Made by a program: the position numbers and the translations under genes. Under the pieces are notes generated by a model that saw only the letters and a list, made by a program, of their open reading frames with translations, had not been told where the DNA came from and did no database searches. Shown here one piece after another: positions 25,390 through 36,028 of a DNA stretch of 64,000 nucleotides. Within the stretch, counting starts at the first letter, position 1. Every line of letters starts with the position of its first letter. The DNA comes from Simmondsia chinensis (lineage: Eukaryota; Streptophyta; Magnoliopsida; Caryophyllales; Simmondsiaceae), in assembly GCA_018398585.1 (NCBI GenBank), contig JAGTTD010000010.1, positions 23,383,739 through 23,447,738 on the forward strand, in the 5' to 3' direction.

Positions 25390-25394
25390 TGTAT

Positions 25395-27792
25395 ACGTTA
25401 GCCTCACTGAGGAGCTCTATTGTATGACCTTAGGGACCGAGAGAAAAGTGGTGTTAAATATGTTTAGTAATGAGTTTGCAAGAAAACATATTTATTGAGA
25501 AAGGTTCTCAACCTTCTCATATCTCAATCCGGCCTCGTCGTCGGGGAGTTTTGGGTAGTTCGGTTGGGTCACCATGGCTTACATATAAGTGTCGAATTGT
25601 AAACTCAGAACTTTGATTGTTAAGTAAGAAAAGTAATCTTGTATGCCATATGACTTGTTTACAATTTGTTTGATTTCAGACTGATTTTTATCTTATGCAT
25701 TATGATCAATACTGGTATGTATATTACTTGTCTATTCTATTTTGCTAGCTATGCTATGCTATGTCTTTGCACATGTTGAGTGCTAAGAGATGCTAAGGGT
25801 TCTCTGGATTGCTGCTAGTAGATCTACTAAATGAAAAAGAACGTTAGGAACATTAGACTCTCGATTAATGACTTAGTTAATTGCAAGATTCGGACATTAG
25901 ATGTCGAACGTTTTCTGGTATTAGGTACTTGAAAATTCAACTAATAGTAGAAATGATCAGATATTTGAATGAAGTGTTGACTGGAGAACTAGTGGCCAGA
26001 GAAGAGCTAATGAGAAAGATGACAGATACAAGATTGTGATAGGAAAGTTCAGTTCAAGAGTGTGTCATATGATAATGGCTCATTTAATTGAACTAGAATT
26101 CCTGATGCAAATATTTATGGCCAATCTCAAAAGGATATGATCCTGACTTTCCTATCAAGGTCTTTTAATCGGTTTAAGCGGGACATATTGAGTAATAGAG
26201 ATTGCTCATTTTTGTAACTGATGAAATTACAGTTTGAGAGAAAAGGTGTCATGAGAACTAACAAAAGACTCCACTCAAAGTAAGCATCTATCTCAAGAAT
26301 TAGGAACCTGAAAAGGGTAAAGTAAAACATGAGTTAAAACAGTTTTGTCTCTTTTATAACATCACTGGATGTTAATATTTAAAACAAATTACCTAGGTAC
26401 TTCGATACTATTGTTACCAAGATCGAAAGCTAACAAGGCAGGGTATTTGATATCCTGTCTCCTTTAGTTGTGACTAGTAAGTAGTTCACTAGTGTTTTGT
26501 GAATGGCTGTTTAGTAAGGGCATCAAGAGATAGTACTTTAAGTAAGGGAATGTAGTTTTGTATTTGAGTAACTATTTTAATGTACTTTGGAAATTTGATT
26601 CTACCCACTATTTGTTTTCAAATAGTTCTTTTAGTTATTTTTCTTAAAAACAGACTAATGGTTACGTAAATAAAGTGTTTGTTTAGAAAGTACAATCGTA
26701 GATAGCTAACTTATTTTAATCAAAACTAAGTGAATTGCAATTTAGTAGTCTAATACTAGCTAGGTAGTGTAACCATACAAAAGCAGAATTTTAGGAAGCC
26801 ATGTAGCTTTTTAAGTGGCACTTAATCTTAGGTCACATTAATCTAGTATGATTCAAAAATTGGTTTGATATATGTTATGCGATCATTAAGTACTAAAATG
26901 ATAACAAGTGCGTGAATCGTATTCAAATTAATGGTGACTGAAAGAGCCTCTAAGAGTAAATGCAGTAGAGCTACTATGCTACTAGGACTTATTCATAAAA
27001 TATTTATGGACTGCCATATGTTCAAGTTCAGCGAAAGCAATGAGTATTTCTTAAAATGTTTATGAATGACTACTCAATTAATTAATGTATAGATGTACTT
27101 ATAAAAACTAAAGTCTTGAATCCTTTGAAAGGTTCAAAAAATTAAAGACTAAAATTGGGATCTAATTATATCAAGTCACTTTGATTGGATCAAGTAGTGG
27201 TTTTAGGAGAATTCTTATTTTTCCTTATTACAAAGAGTTGTAGAATGGAACAATAATGTTTTATTGAATATGGTAAGATTCATGTTATGGGTCACATATA
27301 CATGTCAAAAAGTTTGTCATGTAAGTAGTTTTAGAAAGTGTTCTAAAAGTACAGCAGATAGCTTGGGTTTGATAGATAGACAGTGTGGGATACCGTGTCT
27401 CTATAGCTTGATACAACTTATAGTGTAGATGATGTATTCGATATATCATCGACCAAGTTATTGTCATACTAAATACATGAGAGCTTTGGTATAGTGGGAG
27501 GGTGGTCAGGCTCACCTGACGGATTCAAGTCCTCAAGTCTTAACGTTCAAGCATGATGGTGAATCTGATAATTTAGACTATTGTGAAACTCTTCAGTATA
27601 AAGATGTGGACCAAAGGGCCAGGGAAATAAAGGGTAAGTTAGAGTAATTGTATTTTAACTAAGTTTGGGAACTTGTAGAGACATTGAAAGAGATTAAGTC
27701 CATTAGATAGGATCGTAATGGATGTACTGGTATAAAGAGTCAAGGGTATGAGATGGTAGAGACCTTCAGGGCTAGATTGATGGCCGTAGTGG
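25395..27792 (+). mobile_element. Copia-A copy 2, remaining interior with RT start
   Basis: Most of this stretch is non-coding and aligns block by block with 61600-64000 (for example tgtatgacctnag and atatgtttagtaa). From about 27480 a degenerate copia pol frame appears: VWELV-like sequence near 27660-27680, and near 27765-27785 TFRARLMA, the start of the copia RT domain (usual pattern ..KARLVAKG). The frame is broken by stops and is cut off at 27792 by an LTR in the opposite orientation. Confidence 0.65.
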
Positions 27793-28284
27793 TGGGAACA
27801 CATTTCAAAAATTATCCATAGATTGGTTTGAACAGGCGTAGCAGAAAACCAAATTAAATACTTAAGTTTAAATCTAAAGCCTTGATCAAATTAAATTATT
27901 TAATTAGGTCTGGATCTTACTGTAATAGGTTTATTATATGAAAAAAAAAAAAACCATTGAATAAAATTAATATAAACATGGCATGTAGAATAACTGAAAT
28001 AAAGGAAACACAAATTAAATATCACATATTTAATTAAACATACATGAAGCGTGAATCCTAATTCTAACTTATAGACCTGAAATCAGAAGAAGGTTTCTTA
28101 ACACCTCATGGTCTTCTTCGTAATAACCTCTTCTAGCACAGCGAGTGTGGGCTCCCAAAAATATTTATCTTCGCAAAAAAAGTTAGAAACTTTTTTTTTC
28201 CTTTTAATATATCTGAAGAACAATTTTTAAGAAAAATTATGTTAAACAATAATTTAATACCCTTAAAATAATATTTGGGTTTTT
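27793..28284 (-). repeat. Copia-A LTR, 3' part, minus strand
   Basis: Read on the minus strand this is the last ~490 bp of the family A LTR; landmarks such as taaatctaaagccttgatcnaatta and cctgaaatcagaagaaggtttcttnacacctcan are shared with 48030-48260. It meets an oppositely oriented LTR part at 28285. Confidence 0.75.
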
Positions 28285-29711
28285 TGTTGGACCGGTGTCC
28301 TGAAAAATTCAATTAGTTAGTTTTAAATATTATATAAACAAAATTATTTTATTTATTTAATATCTGATTATATATTATGAGTTAAATAGGCATTTGGTTG
28401 TTTCCTAAAAATGTTCCATGAGATGGACATTGTCCAAGATGCCATGTTAGTTTTGGTTTAAGTGGTAAATAAGATTAAACCACGGAAACACTTAGATCAA
28501 ACATTTGACATTTTGTCAAATAATGTTCGTAGTCAGTGATAAGTTTGGGCAACTTCTCTGCAAAGACTATAATATGATACTTTTGATGATTTGTCTTTAT
28601 CATATAGACAGGGATCAAAGGGTATTATGCTAGTGTTTTCAATAAGATTGGAACACTGAGCAGGACCACTTGAATTAGTTGTTTCTTTAACAACTATGAA
28701 AAGTAATTAGTTATGTAAGACGATAACTCCGAATCCGGGAAATAGTCCGTACTCGTGCACAGAATGTTAATTGCTTTGATGCCCTATTATTATGAGGTTG
28801 TTAAGTTTAAATAGGATCTTACGTTCGTTGGGCAATTGCATGAAGTTTGATGGGAACAGAAAATTTATTAAGAATCTACAATGAAAGATGTCTCTTTAGT
28901 TAATTCGCAAATATACGAACAGATTCTAGAATCTTTGGCAGGAGTATTCCATATGTTTGACATTTGGAATTATTATGGAAATTATTTCTGTATTATGAAT
29001 TGTTCGAGAAGGGCAAATTGGTAACTACAGCAATAGATGTGAGAAAAATAACGATAGTAGATAAAGTTATTTTTACTCACGGATATCTAATAGAGGGGTT
29101 AATTGTCGCTATAAAAATTATTTGGAAAATTTTTGGCTGAATATATTTTCTTATAGAGTATAGTAAGACTTATTTAATGGAATTAGAATTTACTAAATCG
29201 TAATCAATTGATATCATGAGAAGATAATCAAATTTGGCACGTTTGGCGCTAGAGTTATATGGTCACGGAGGTCCCTTCGCAAGCCCCAACTTAAGCACTG
29301 TTTGAAAACATTTAACTTGAATTCATGGGGTGAATTATTTATTTATGAGACAAATAAATTATTTTGCACAGCATAATTCATGATATTAATCGTTTATTAA
29401 TAAGATAAATAAATACATTTTACCAAATAATACTAATGGAATTAGTTTTATACATCTGAAATTTTAAATAAAAAAAGAATAAAAGGGAGAAAACACACAG
29501 CCTCGAACATGCAGGGCACGCGCCGGGGAATGTACACTGATGTCTGCTAACATTAGGGCCCCTGCGTTTAATCCATGTTAAACACGGATAAGGGGCTGAA
29601 GTAAGCACCCTTTTAAGTTTCATAATTATACGTGTTTTGGCCGTGAGAATGATGAAGTAGGCTTTAGGTTTTGGAATCCAATTTTCTCCCACGACAAAAA
29701 ACCCAAATATT
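28285..29711 (+). repeat. Copia-A LTR, 5' part, plus strand
   Basis: It starts tgttggaccggtgtcctg, the family A LTR 5' end (compare 57865), and follows that LTR for about 1.43 kb to acaaaaaacccaaatatt. The same 18 bases occur reversed at 28265-28283, so this part and the minus-strand part together make one LTR with its 5' portion turned round. The 90-codon minus-strand frame (29420-29692) is not conserved in other copies. Confidence 0.78.
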
Positions 29712-29721
29712 GTAAATTGAG

Positions 29722-29885
29722 TAGTATGTAAATTGAGGAAGTCTATTTATAGACAATAATACACTGATGGTTCACTAACCATTAATTAAAATCCCTAGGA
29801 TTTGATTAACTATAATCAAATCTACTATTTAATGAATAAGAGACTTAGTTATGTCTATAAATAGACTTCCTCAATTTACATACTA
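29722..29885. mobile_element. 164-bp element with perfect 34-bp terminal inverted repeats
   Basis: The left arm (29722-29755, starts tagtatgtaaattgagga) and the right arm (29852-29885) are exact reverse complements over 34 bases. The 96-bp centre is AT-rich and holds a second imperfect palindrome around gatttgattaactataatc. If the outermost TA is the target duplication, the size and structure fit a MITE. The right arm also contains a tataaata motif, so an inverted copy of a promoter fragment is an alternative. It lies precisely between the inverted LTR and the truncated copia pol. Confidence 0.65.
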
Positions 29886-29889
29886 TATG

Positions 29890-30480
29890 CTTCTGCTTCT
29901 TGGCAACAAAATTGTCTAGTTGTATCAGATATATAAAATTTTCAAGATAAGCATTGAGAGAACATCATCTTGATTTCCATTTGCCATACCTCATCGTATT
30001 GAGATACAACAGCTAAGAGCAGCCTTACGGACTTAAGCATAGTATCTGGTAAGAAGGTCTCATCAAACACAATTCCCATCTATAGGGTATTAACCCATAG
30101 CCATCAATCTGGCCTTGAAGGTCTCTACCTTCTCATCCACTAAACTCTATATACTTATAGATCCATTCAGATCAAATCTAATTGACTTAATGTCTTTCGA
30201 CGCCTCTACAAGTTCCCAGACTTAGTTAAAATACAATTACTTTAACTTAATGTTTATTGCCCCGACCCATTGGTCTGCAACTTTGTACTTAAGAGTTTCA
30301 TTGTAATCTACAGGATCATATTCACCATCATGCTTAACCAATAAGACCGAAGACATGAATCCATTAGATGCCTCTGACCATCCTCCCACTCCACAATAGT
30401 TCTCATATACTTAGTGTGACAATAACCTAGCTGAAGATATATCTAATACACCATCTACACTATGTGTTGCATCATGCTAT
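29890..30480 (-). pseudogene. pol: Copia-A reverse transcriptase, N-terminal part
   Basis: On the minus strand, across shifted frames, I read VWELVE (about 30220), ARLMAMG (about 30110), MLKSVR.LLAVVSQYD (about 30030) and VWQMEIK (about 29975). This is the start of the Ty1/copia RT domain (usual pattern ..KARLVAKG...P...V.....IR.LLA.....W...QMDV). The third of those matches is followed by sequence ending at the 34-bp inverted repeat; the YVDD catalytic motif and everything after it are absent. Stops are frequent. Confidence 0.7.
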
Positions 30481-31008
30481 TAAGACATAGTATTTCATAC
30501 TATCAATCTAACTAACATAAGCTATCTGTTGTACTTTGAGAAAACTTTCTAAAACATCTTACATTGCAAGCTTATTGATATGTAAACATGACTAATCATA
30601 TGAATCTTACCGTATTTAATAACATATTATTGATCCTTTCCACAACTCTTTGTATTAAGGAAAAATACGAATTCTCCTACGACCATCTAATCAAAGTAAC
30701 TTGATATAATTACCTAACTCACTCAAACATAAGTCTTTAATTCTTTGAACTTTTCAAAGGATTCAAGACTTCAATTCTCATAGGTATATCTATACATCAA
30801 CCAATTGAGAAGTCCTTCATAAACATTTTGTGAAATACTTATTGCTTCCACTCGCTTGAACTTTTAGCAGTCCATAAATATTTTATGAACAAGTCCTAGC
30901 AACTTAGTGGTTCTACTCTTAAACGCTTTTTCAGTGACCATTAATTCGAACACAATTCACATGTTGGTTATCATTTTAGTACTTAATGATCACATAAGAC
31001 ATATCAAA

Positions 31009-33695
31009 AAGGGGAGGCTCATTTGAAATCTTCTAGAGAGAGAAACAAGAGAGAGAAGCTCTCAAGGGCGATTTCCGGACGATTACAGGCAGCCAGGTGC
31101 AGGCGGCGCGTGGGTGGCCCGTGGTGATACTCGCGGTCCTTCTACCGGCGCGTGAGGGCACGTGCGGGCTTAGACAGGGATGTTCTTTATAGTTCTGGAA
31201 TTCTCGGCTCGTGATCTTTCACGGGGTATGGTCGTTGCACTACTCTGAATCCTGTTTTGAGGGACGATCACAGGTGAGAGAGGGAGATAGTGGGTGGGGA
31301 TAGTGGCTGCGTAGGATGCGACGTCTCCTGGTGTTATTACGCCGGATTCATCACTGGCTGCCCTCTTCTCTCTCGTTCCTTGCTGGATGAGTCATCTTCA
31401 ATGCTTTCTGGGTAGTTCTTTGGCTTGCGGTGTTCCTCTCTCTCTCTTCCACAAGGGTGGCTACTAGGATTTTCTTCTTTTTTGGTAAGTTTTCAAAGAG
31501 ATCTCCTCTGATTTGTTCAAGTAAGGAAAGTGCCGATATTGTGGATCTCCCCCAAAAATCACGCTCCTTCCATATTTGGTGTCTTTTTTTGAATTTTGGC
31601 TGCGCATGGTGGTTGCTACGGTGGCCTAAGTGTTCTCCGGTCAAAATTTATCAAAAAACTTGTTTTCCTCTTCTTCTTCCTTACTGTTGTGGCTGAGACT
31701 CATTCGCAGGTGGTTGAAGAGGGGTCTTTCACTGCATCGCATGCGGCCGGTGTGGGTTGTCACGATGTCTCAGATGCGGGTATGGATGGCTTGGGGTCCA
31801 ATGATTATTCCCTCATCTATGTTCGCTCTTCTGTGGTTAATGGTGAGGTTGTTGCGTCTATCTCCGGTAAGGACATTGCTCCGGGTCTTGAAAAATGGCA
31901 ACGTTGTCTTGTGGGACGCGTAGTTGGGGGCCGGGTTGCATACTCTCGTTGTGTAGCTATAACAAAATTTCTTTGGGGGTCGAAAGGACTTGAGTGTGTC
32001 ATCTCTAATGGGGACGTATACTACTTTCGATTCAAAACCTTTGAAGAATCCGAGAATATCCTTCGGGGTGGCCCTTGGTACCTCAAAGGGCATTCTCTCT
32101 CTCTTCAACATTGGTCTCATGACCTTGTCCCTATGCTAGACTTTCCTTCAATCTCAATTTGGATTCAACTTCATGGTTTTTCGGCTCCTTTTTGGACTAG
32201 AAGGACACTCAGCGCCATTACTAGTTGTGTGGGTCATCCTTTCTACATGGATAAGCCTACCTGTGATGGGACTATGGTGGGTTATGCACGGGTTTGTGTG
32301 GAAATTGATGCCAAAACTGATCCGATCAAGAAATTGTTCGTTCAATACAATGGTACTCGTTTTTTGGTGAATGTGAAGTATGAAGGATTGCCGAAATTTT
32401 GTCAAAAATGTCACGTTTTTGGCCATTCTTGTCGTGCTCATAATACTGACCCTGTTGCCCCTCAAAATCTGGCCGTGATGGCAGGGAATCCTAAAAAACA
32501 GGGGAGGAACCGCTGCCGGAAAAAGGTTGGGGGTGATGGGAAGGAGGTTGGGCCTACTGGGCCTGCGCAGGGAAGGGTGGAAGTGGCAGGGCTAGGTCTT
32601 GGGTTTGAGGTGGTGGTTTGTGAGGGTGGGCCTTACACAAGGACTGATGGGCCTGTGGTTGGGCCACTGCCTGACAAGGGGAACATTGGGGATGGGTCTT
32701 TGGGCCAAATTGAAAATGTCACTCATGGGCTTGCTGCTGGTCTGGGTTTAAGCCCACCTTATGATGGGCTTGATGGGTTGAATGATGGGTCATCTGAGCT
32801 GAATCAAGAGGTTGATGATGGGCCACCTACTGGGCCTCATGAAGATCCCACTTCTTGGCCTGCTCTTGGGCCCGTTAATGGGCCCTCTCCTGCTCCTTTT
32901 TCTGCAACCCTGATGGAAGGGGGGTCCCATGTTTGCTCTGGGATGCTAGGCCCAGAACCTGTGGAGACCCAGCATCCTCAAGACGCTGGGCCCCTCTCAG
33001 CCCAGCGTTGTTCGGGCATTGGGCTGGTGGTTCCCGCTTTGGGTGCTCCCGAATTGGGTCCCACTTTTTGTACCCCTCCCGACCCACCTAGAATGGGTGC
33101 TTGGGTTGGGGATGTATTGGGCCTCTTGGATTTCCAAGTTACAGAGAATTCATCTACTCGTTTTAAGGAAGACTTGAGCCGTGCTAGCTGCTTAGAGGCC
33201 GCTGTCCGTGGAGATGCTTTGGTTGAGGTTCAAGAAGCCTGTGTACCAAGCAATAAATCTACGTGTCCAAAATGTCTCAAGACGAACCCCTATGAGGGCC
33301 GCCATATTGAGACTCCTGAAGACCTCACTCTCATGCTTTCTTGGATGAGGGATCACAGTTGTCTTGAGCCAGCACCCACTGACACGCGCCGGAAAACTAG
33401 AGCTGCCTCAAAGAAGCAGAATCTAGACCCCCCCCCCCCCCCCCCCCCCCAACAAAAAAAGGCGGCGCTGTCGTTGATTGCTGACTCCCACCTGTGCTTG
33501 AGGAATTTACTTTGATGCTTTGATGTAATCTTTGTATTTCCTCTTGTCTGCCTTTTTTAGCATTGTTTGCTTTCTTTTTGAAATGCTTTGTAGGCCTCGG
33601 CCGTGTTTTGGGGTATGCCCCTCGTACTCATGTATGAACGTACATCGGTGCGATTTTTGATATATATAAACTGACTTATCAAACAAAAAAAAAGG
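31009..33695 (+). mobile_element. L1-type LINE, ORF1 only (ORF2 missing), with target duplication
   Basis: A 2.69-kb insertion in the minus-strand copia copy. It has a poly(A) end (33684-33693) and a target duplication catatcaaa (31000-31008 and 33696-33704). The uninterrupted target is visible at about 26860-26870 in copia copy 2. It holds a 5' leader (31009-31595), one long ORF, and a short 3' UTR with cctcggccgtgttttgggg. A normal plant L1 would carry a much longer ORF2 with endonuclease and RT between these two parts; here it is gone, so this is a non-autonomous derivative. The GC content is clearly above its surroundings. Confidence 0.88.
31596..33515 (+). CDS. LINE ORF1 protein (DUF4283 domain, zinc knuckle), 639 residues, intact
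   Basis: An uninterrupted frame. Residues ~70-210 form a DUF4283 domain (YVRSSVVNGEVV; later GGPWYL and WIQLHGF), the RNA-binding region of plant L1 ORF1 proteins. A knuckle CQKCHVFGHSC begins at about residue 269; the spacing after the histidine departs from the usual CX2CX4HX4C, so zinc binding may be altered. The middle is rich in Gly, Pro and Asp. Near the C terminus a 23-base C tract (33428-33450) encodes a run of prolines. ORF1 proteins bind LINE RNA for target-primed reverse transcription. The true start could be later than the first ATG, because residues 15-35 form an odd hydrophobic stretch. Confidence 0.85.
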   Translation: MAAHGGCYGGLSVLRSKFIKKLVFLFFFLTVVAETHSQVVEEGSFTASHAAGVGCHDVSDAGMDGLGSNDYSLIYVRSSVVNGEVVASISGKDIAPGLEKWQRCLVGRVVGGRVAYSRCVAITKFLWGSKGLECVISNGDVYYFRFKTFEESENILRGGPWYLKGHSLSLQHWSHDLVPMLDFPSISIWIQLHGFSAPFWTRRTLSAITSCVGHPFYMDKPTCDGTMVGYARVCVEIDAKTDPIKKLFVQYNGTRFLVNVKYEGLPKFCQKCHVFGHSCRAHNTDPVAPQNLAVMAGNPKKQGRNRCRKKVGGDGKEVGPTGPAQGRVEVAGLGLGFEVVVCEGGPYTRTDGPVVGPLPDKGNIGDGSLGQIENVTHGLAAGLGLSPPYDGLDGLNDGSSELNQEVDDGPPTGPHEDPTSWPALGPVNGPSPAPFSATLMEGGSHVCSGMLGPEPVETQHPQDAGPLSAQRCSGIGLVVPALGAPELGPTFCTPPDPPRMGAWVGDVLGLLDFQVTENSSTRFKEDLSRASCLEAAVRGDALVEVQEACVPSNKSTCPKCLKTNPYEGRHIETPEDLTLMLSWMRDHSCLEPAPTDTRRKTRAASKKQNLDPPPPPPPQQKKAALSLIADSHLCLRNLL

Positions 33696-33876
33696 CATAT
33701 CAAACCAGTTTTTGAATCATACTAGATTAATGTGGCCTAAGATTAGGTACCACTTAAGAGCTATATGGTTTCTAAAAATTTTACTTTTATATTGTTGCAC
33801 AGCCTAGCTTGTATTAGACTAAAAAATCTCCATTAACATAGTTTTGATTAAAATAGGTTAACTATCTACCAATGTA

Positions 33877-34156
33877 AGGACCAAAGAGGGTACCAACATG
33901 ACGTCACCGGATCCCATTAGAACTCCCAAGTTAAGCTTGCTTAGGCGAGAGCAGTACCAGGATGGGTGACCTCCTGGGAAGTCCTCGCTCTCAGGTTGGG
34001 GGCACTTGGAAACAGCCTCCATTCAGGTGTAATACCCTGAAGGGAGAAGGCTACATACATCCGCTCCCCCCCCCCCCCCCCCCCCTCTCTGCGGGCGGCG
34101 GCAACCCTACTTAGGCGGGAGCCCTTAGGGCACTGGATATGTTGTTGTTGCTTTAG
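33877..34156 (+). mobile_element. Retroposon combining 5S rRNA sequence with an RTE-LINE-like 3' tail
   Basis: The element is bounded by a perfect 15-bp target duplication, ctatctaccaatgta (33862-33876 and 34157-34171). Its head (about 33888-33993) is 5S rRNA-like. Its tail (about 34000-34156) aligns with the reverse complement of 37042-37180, the 3' end of the RTE LINE, sharing ccctgaagggagaaggctac-like and gggagcc...ggcact(a/g)gga landmarks, and ends in (TTG)n. This fits a SINE whose promoter comes from 5S rRNA and whose tail is borrowed from a partner LINE. A 20-base C tract (34066-34085) lies within the tail. A relation to the 5S-bearing Cassandra TRIM elements is possible for the head, which begins TGTAAGG if counted from 33873. 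Confidence 0.85.
33888..33993 (+). ncRNA. 5S rRNA-derived segment with intact internal promoter elements
   Basis: From accggatcccattagaactc to gggaagtcctcgctc the segment matches plant 5S rRNA with few changes. The A box region (aagttaagcttgc, 33929-33941), intermediate element (aggatggg, 33959-33966) and C box (tgacctcctgggaagtcctc, 33967-33986) are all recognisable. The 5' ~20 bases are diverged and the 3' end lacks the closing helix, so it should not make a working 5S rRNA. It could still recruit TFIIIA and RNA polymerase III. It is a single copy, not part of a 5S array. Confidence 0.82.
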
Positions 34157-34171
34157 CTATCTACCAATGTA

Positions 34172-35836
34172 CCTTTTTAAATAAACATTTTATTTATACA
34201 GCTATCAATCTATATTTTAGAAAAATAACTAAAAGACTATTTCCAAAAATAGTGAATAAAAATCAAAAATTTTAAAGTATACCAAGATAGTTACACAAAT
34301 ACAAAACTATATTCCCTAACTTAAACTACTATTGCTTGATGCCCTTACTGAAAACCCATTCACCAGAACACAAGTGAACTACTTACTAGTAACAACAAGA
34401 GGAAACATGATATCATATACCTTGTCATGTTAGCTTTCAATCTTGGAAACAATAGTATTTAAGTACCTAGGCAATTCCTTTTAAAGTCCAGTGCTTTTAT
34501 AAAAGAGACAAAACGATTTTGATTCATGTTTTATTTTACCATCTTGAGGTTCCTAATTCCTGAGACAGATGCTTACACTAAGTGGAGTCTTTCCTTAGTT
34601 TCCATGACACCTTTTCTCATAAATTGTTCTCATGCTACTAGTTCTCTAACCAAACACTTTTCTCAAGTATCTGATCTTTTCTACTGTAGTTGACAATTCT
34701 AGTATCTAATACTAGAATAAGTTTAACATCTAATGTTTGAATCTTGATATGACTAACTCTTTAATCTAGTCTAACGTTCTAAACATTCTTTCAACTTAGT
34801 AGATCTACTAGTGGAAACCTAGAGAACTTTGAGCATCTCCTTGTGCTCTACATGTATTAAAACATATCGTACCATAGCAAACAAAATAGAATAGACAAGG
34901 CATATCGGTATTGATGGCAATGCATAATCTAACAATCAGTTAAAAAAAAAAAAAAAAAAAGTGTAAAACAAGTCATGTAGCACACTAGATTGAAACATAA
35001 GAAGAGTGAGAACTTTTTCAATTAATATGTTTTCTTGTAAACTCTTGACTAAACATGTTTAAAACACCACGTTTTCCTCAGCGTCTAAGGTCCTACAACA
35101 GATCTCCTCGGGGAGACTAATGTAGATCCTAGTCAAGTGTACACTATTACCTAAATATCCATACAAGATCTCGATATACTCCATGTCGGCGTGGCCCTAC
35201 TGGATTGCTTGGACTTTAGTTCATCCTGAGAGATCTAACCTAGTACTCTGCAAATGAATGCTGTCCTTGGGGAGTTGCTCCCATCTACTATATAATGCTA
35301 GACAAATAATAGAGGCCATGAGCATTCACTTAGAAGCTCGCTTCCCCTTGATATTTTGACTCTTTTGAACCTTTTAATAATTTTTAGCAAACAAACAAAG
35401 AATGGATCTACCTAACCATTCTCTGTAAGTGTGCAACAATGAGCTAACCAATCTACCTGATACTATGGGAGAGGCGTAACAAGTAATTAGTCATATGAGA
35501 ACTATTCTCAGTTAATATGTTTCCTAGCATATTCAACTCACCGTTTCATCCCTGGTCTCTAAGATAGTATCACAATGCTCCGTAGGAGACTTCCATACAA
35601 CCCTAATCAAGTGTATACCATTATCTACACATTAGTATAAGTAAACGTAATACTTCACGTCAGCGTGGCCGCACTTGTTTTTACCATACCTTTATCTAAC
35701 ATTAAGAAGTCTAACCCTACATTCCGCGAACAAATGCCCTCCTTGAGGAGTAGTGCCTATCCACTATACTATCAGACTAGCCATGGAGGCTGTGAGGAAT
35801 CAACTCCTGATCCTCGCTCCCACTTGAAATTTATAA
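34172..35836 (-). mobile_element. Copia-A copy 3 interior with paired internal repeat units
   Basis: Non-coding AT-rich sequence aligning in reverse with 25400-26800 and 61000-62900. The two internal repeat units appear in reverse around 34990-35320 and 35440-35836; landmarks include gtctccaagata, actccatgtcggcgtgg and ttcacgtcagcgtggcc. No coding sequence is supportable. Confidence 0.65.
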
Positions 35837-36028
35837 TTTTTTTTTTTTTTGGTAAGTCAGTTGTATATATCAGAAAAGGATCAATCATGAGTACGAGGGG
35901 CATACCTCAAGACACGGCCGAAGCCTACAATGTAATTCCAAAAGAAAGCGAAACACGCATAATGCAAACAAAGAGGAAATATAAAGGTACATCAGAAGAA
36001 CCACCTAAGTAGAAGCCTCTAAACAAAG
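35837..36028 (-). mobile_element. 5'-truncated L1 LINE tail (minus strand)
   Basis: A T tract (35837-35850) followed by ggtaagtcagttgtatat and gagtacgaggggcatacct is the reverse complement of the 3' end of the LINE at 31009-33695 (33580-33690). Only about 190 bp are present, as in severe 5' truncation. The 115-codon plus-strand frame over it (35665-36012) is a chance frame. The right border near 36028 is approximate, and a few bases of the copia target seem to have been lost. Confidence 0.8.

Larger units (their letters stand above)
13305..27792 (+). mobile_element. Copia family A copy 2 (plus strand), split by two chromoviruses
   Basis: From about 13305 (tatgcgataatct) the sequence follows the non-coding interior of copia family A as seen at 60470 onward. 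The same order of blocks continues through 14094, 19869-20033 and 25395-27792, so two gypsy elements have been inserted into one copia copy. With them removed the host measures about 3.3 kb. It ends in a degenerate copia reverse transcriptase start (27590-27792). No LTR belonging clearly to its 5' end is seen, so it is truncated. Interior gag and integrase are absent or unrecognisable. Confidence 0.75.

Noticed and set aside
33888..33993. A functional 5S rRNA gene
   Set aside because: The ends are diverged, it is a single copy with no array or T-rich terminator directly after it, and it sits inside a TSD-flanked retroposon.
35665..36012. A 115-codon ORF on the plus strand
   Set aside because: It spans a junction between copia interior and an antisense LINE tail, including its poly(T) tract; the frame is accidental.
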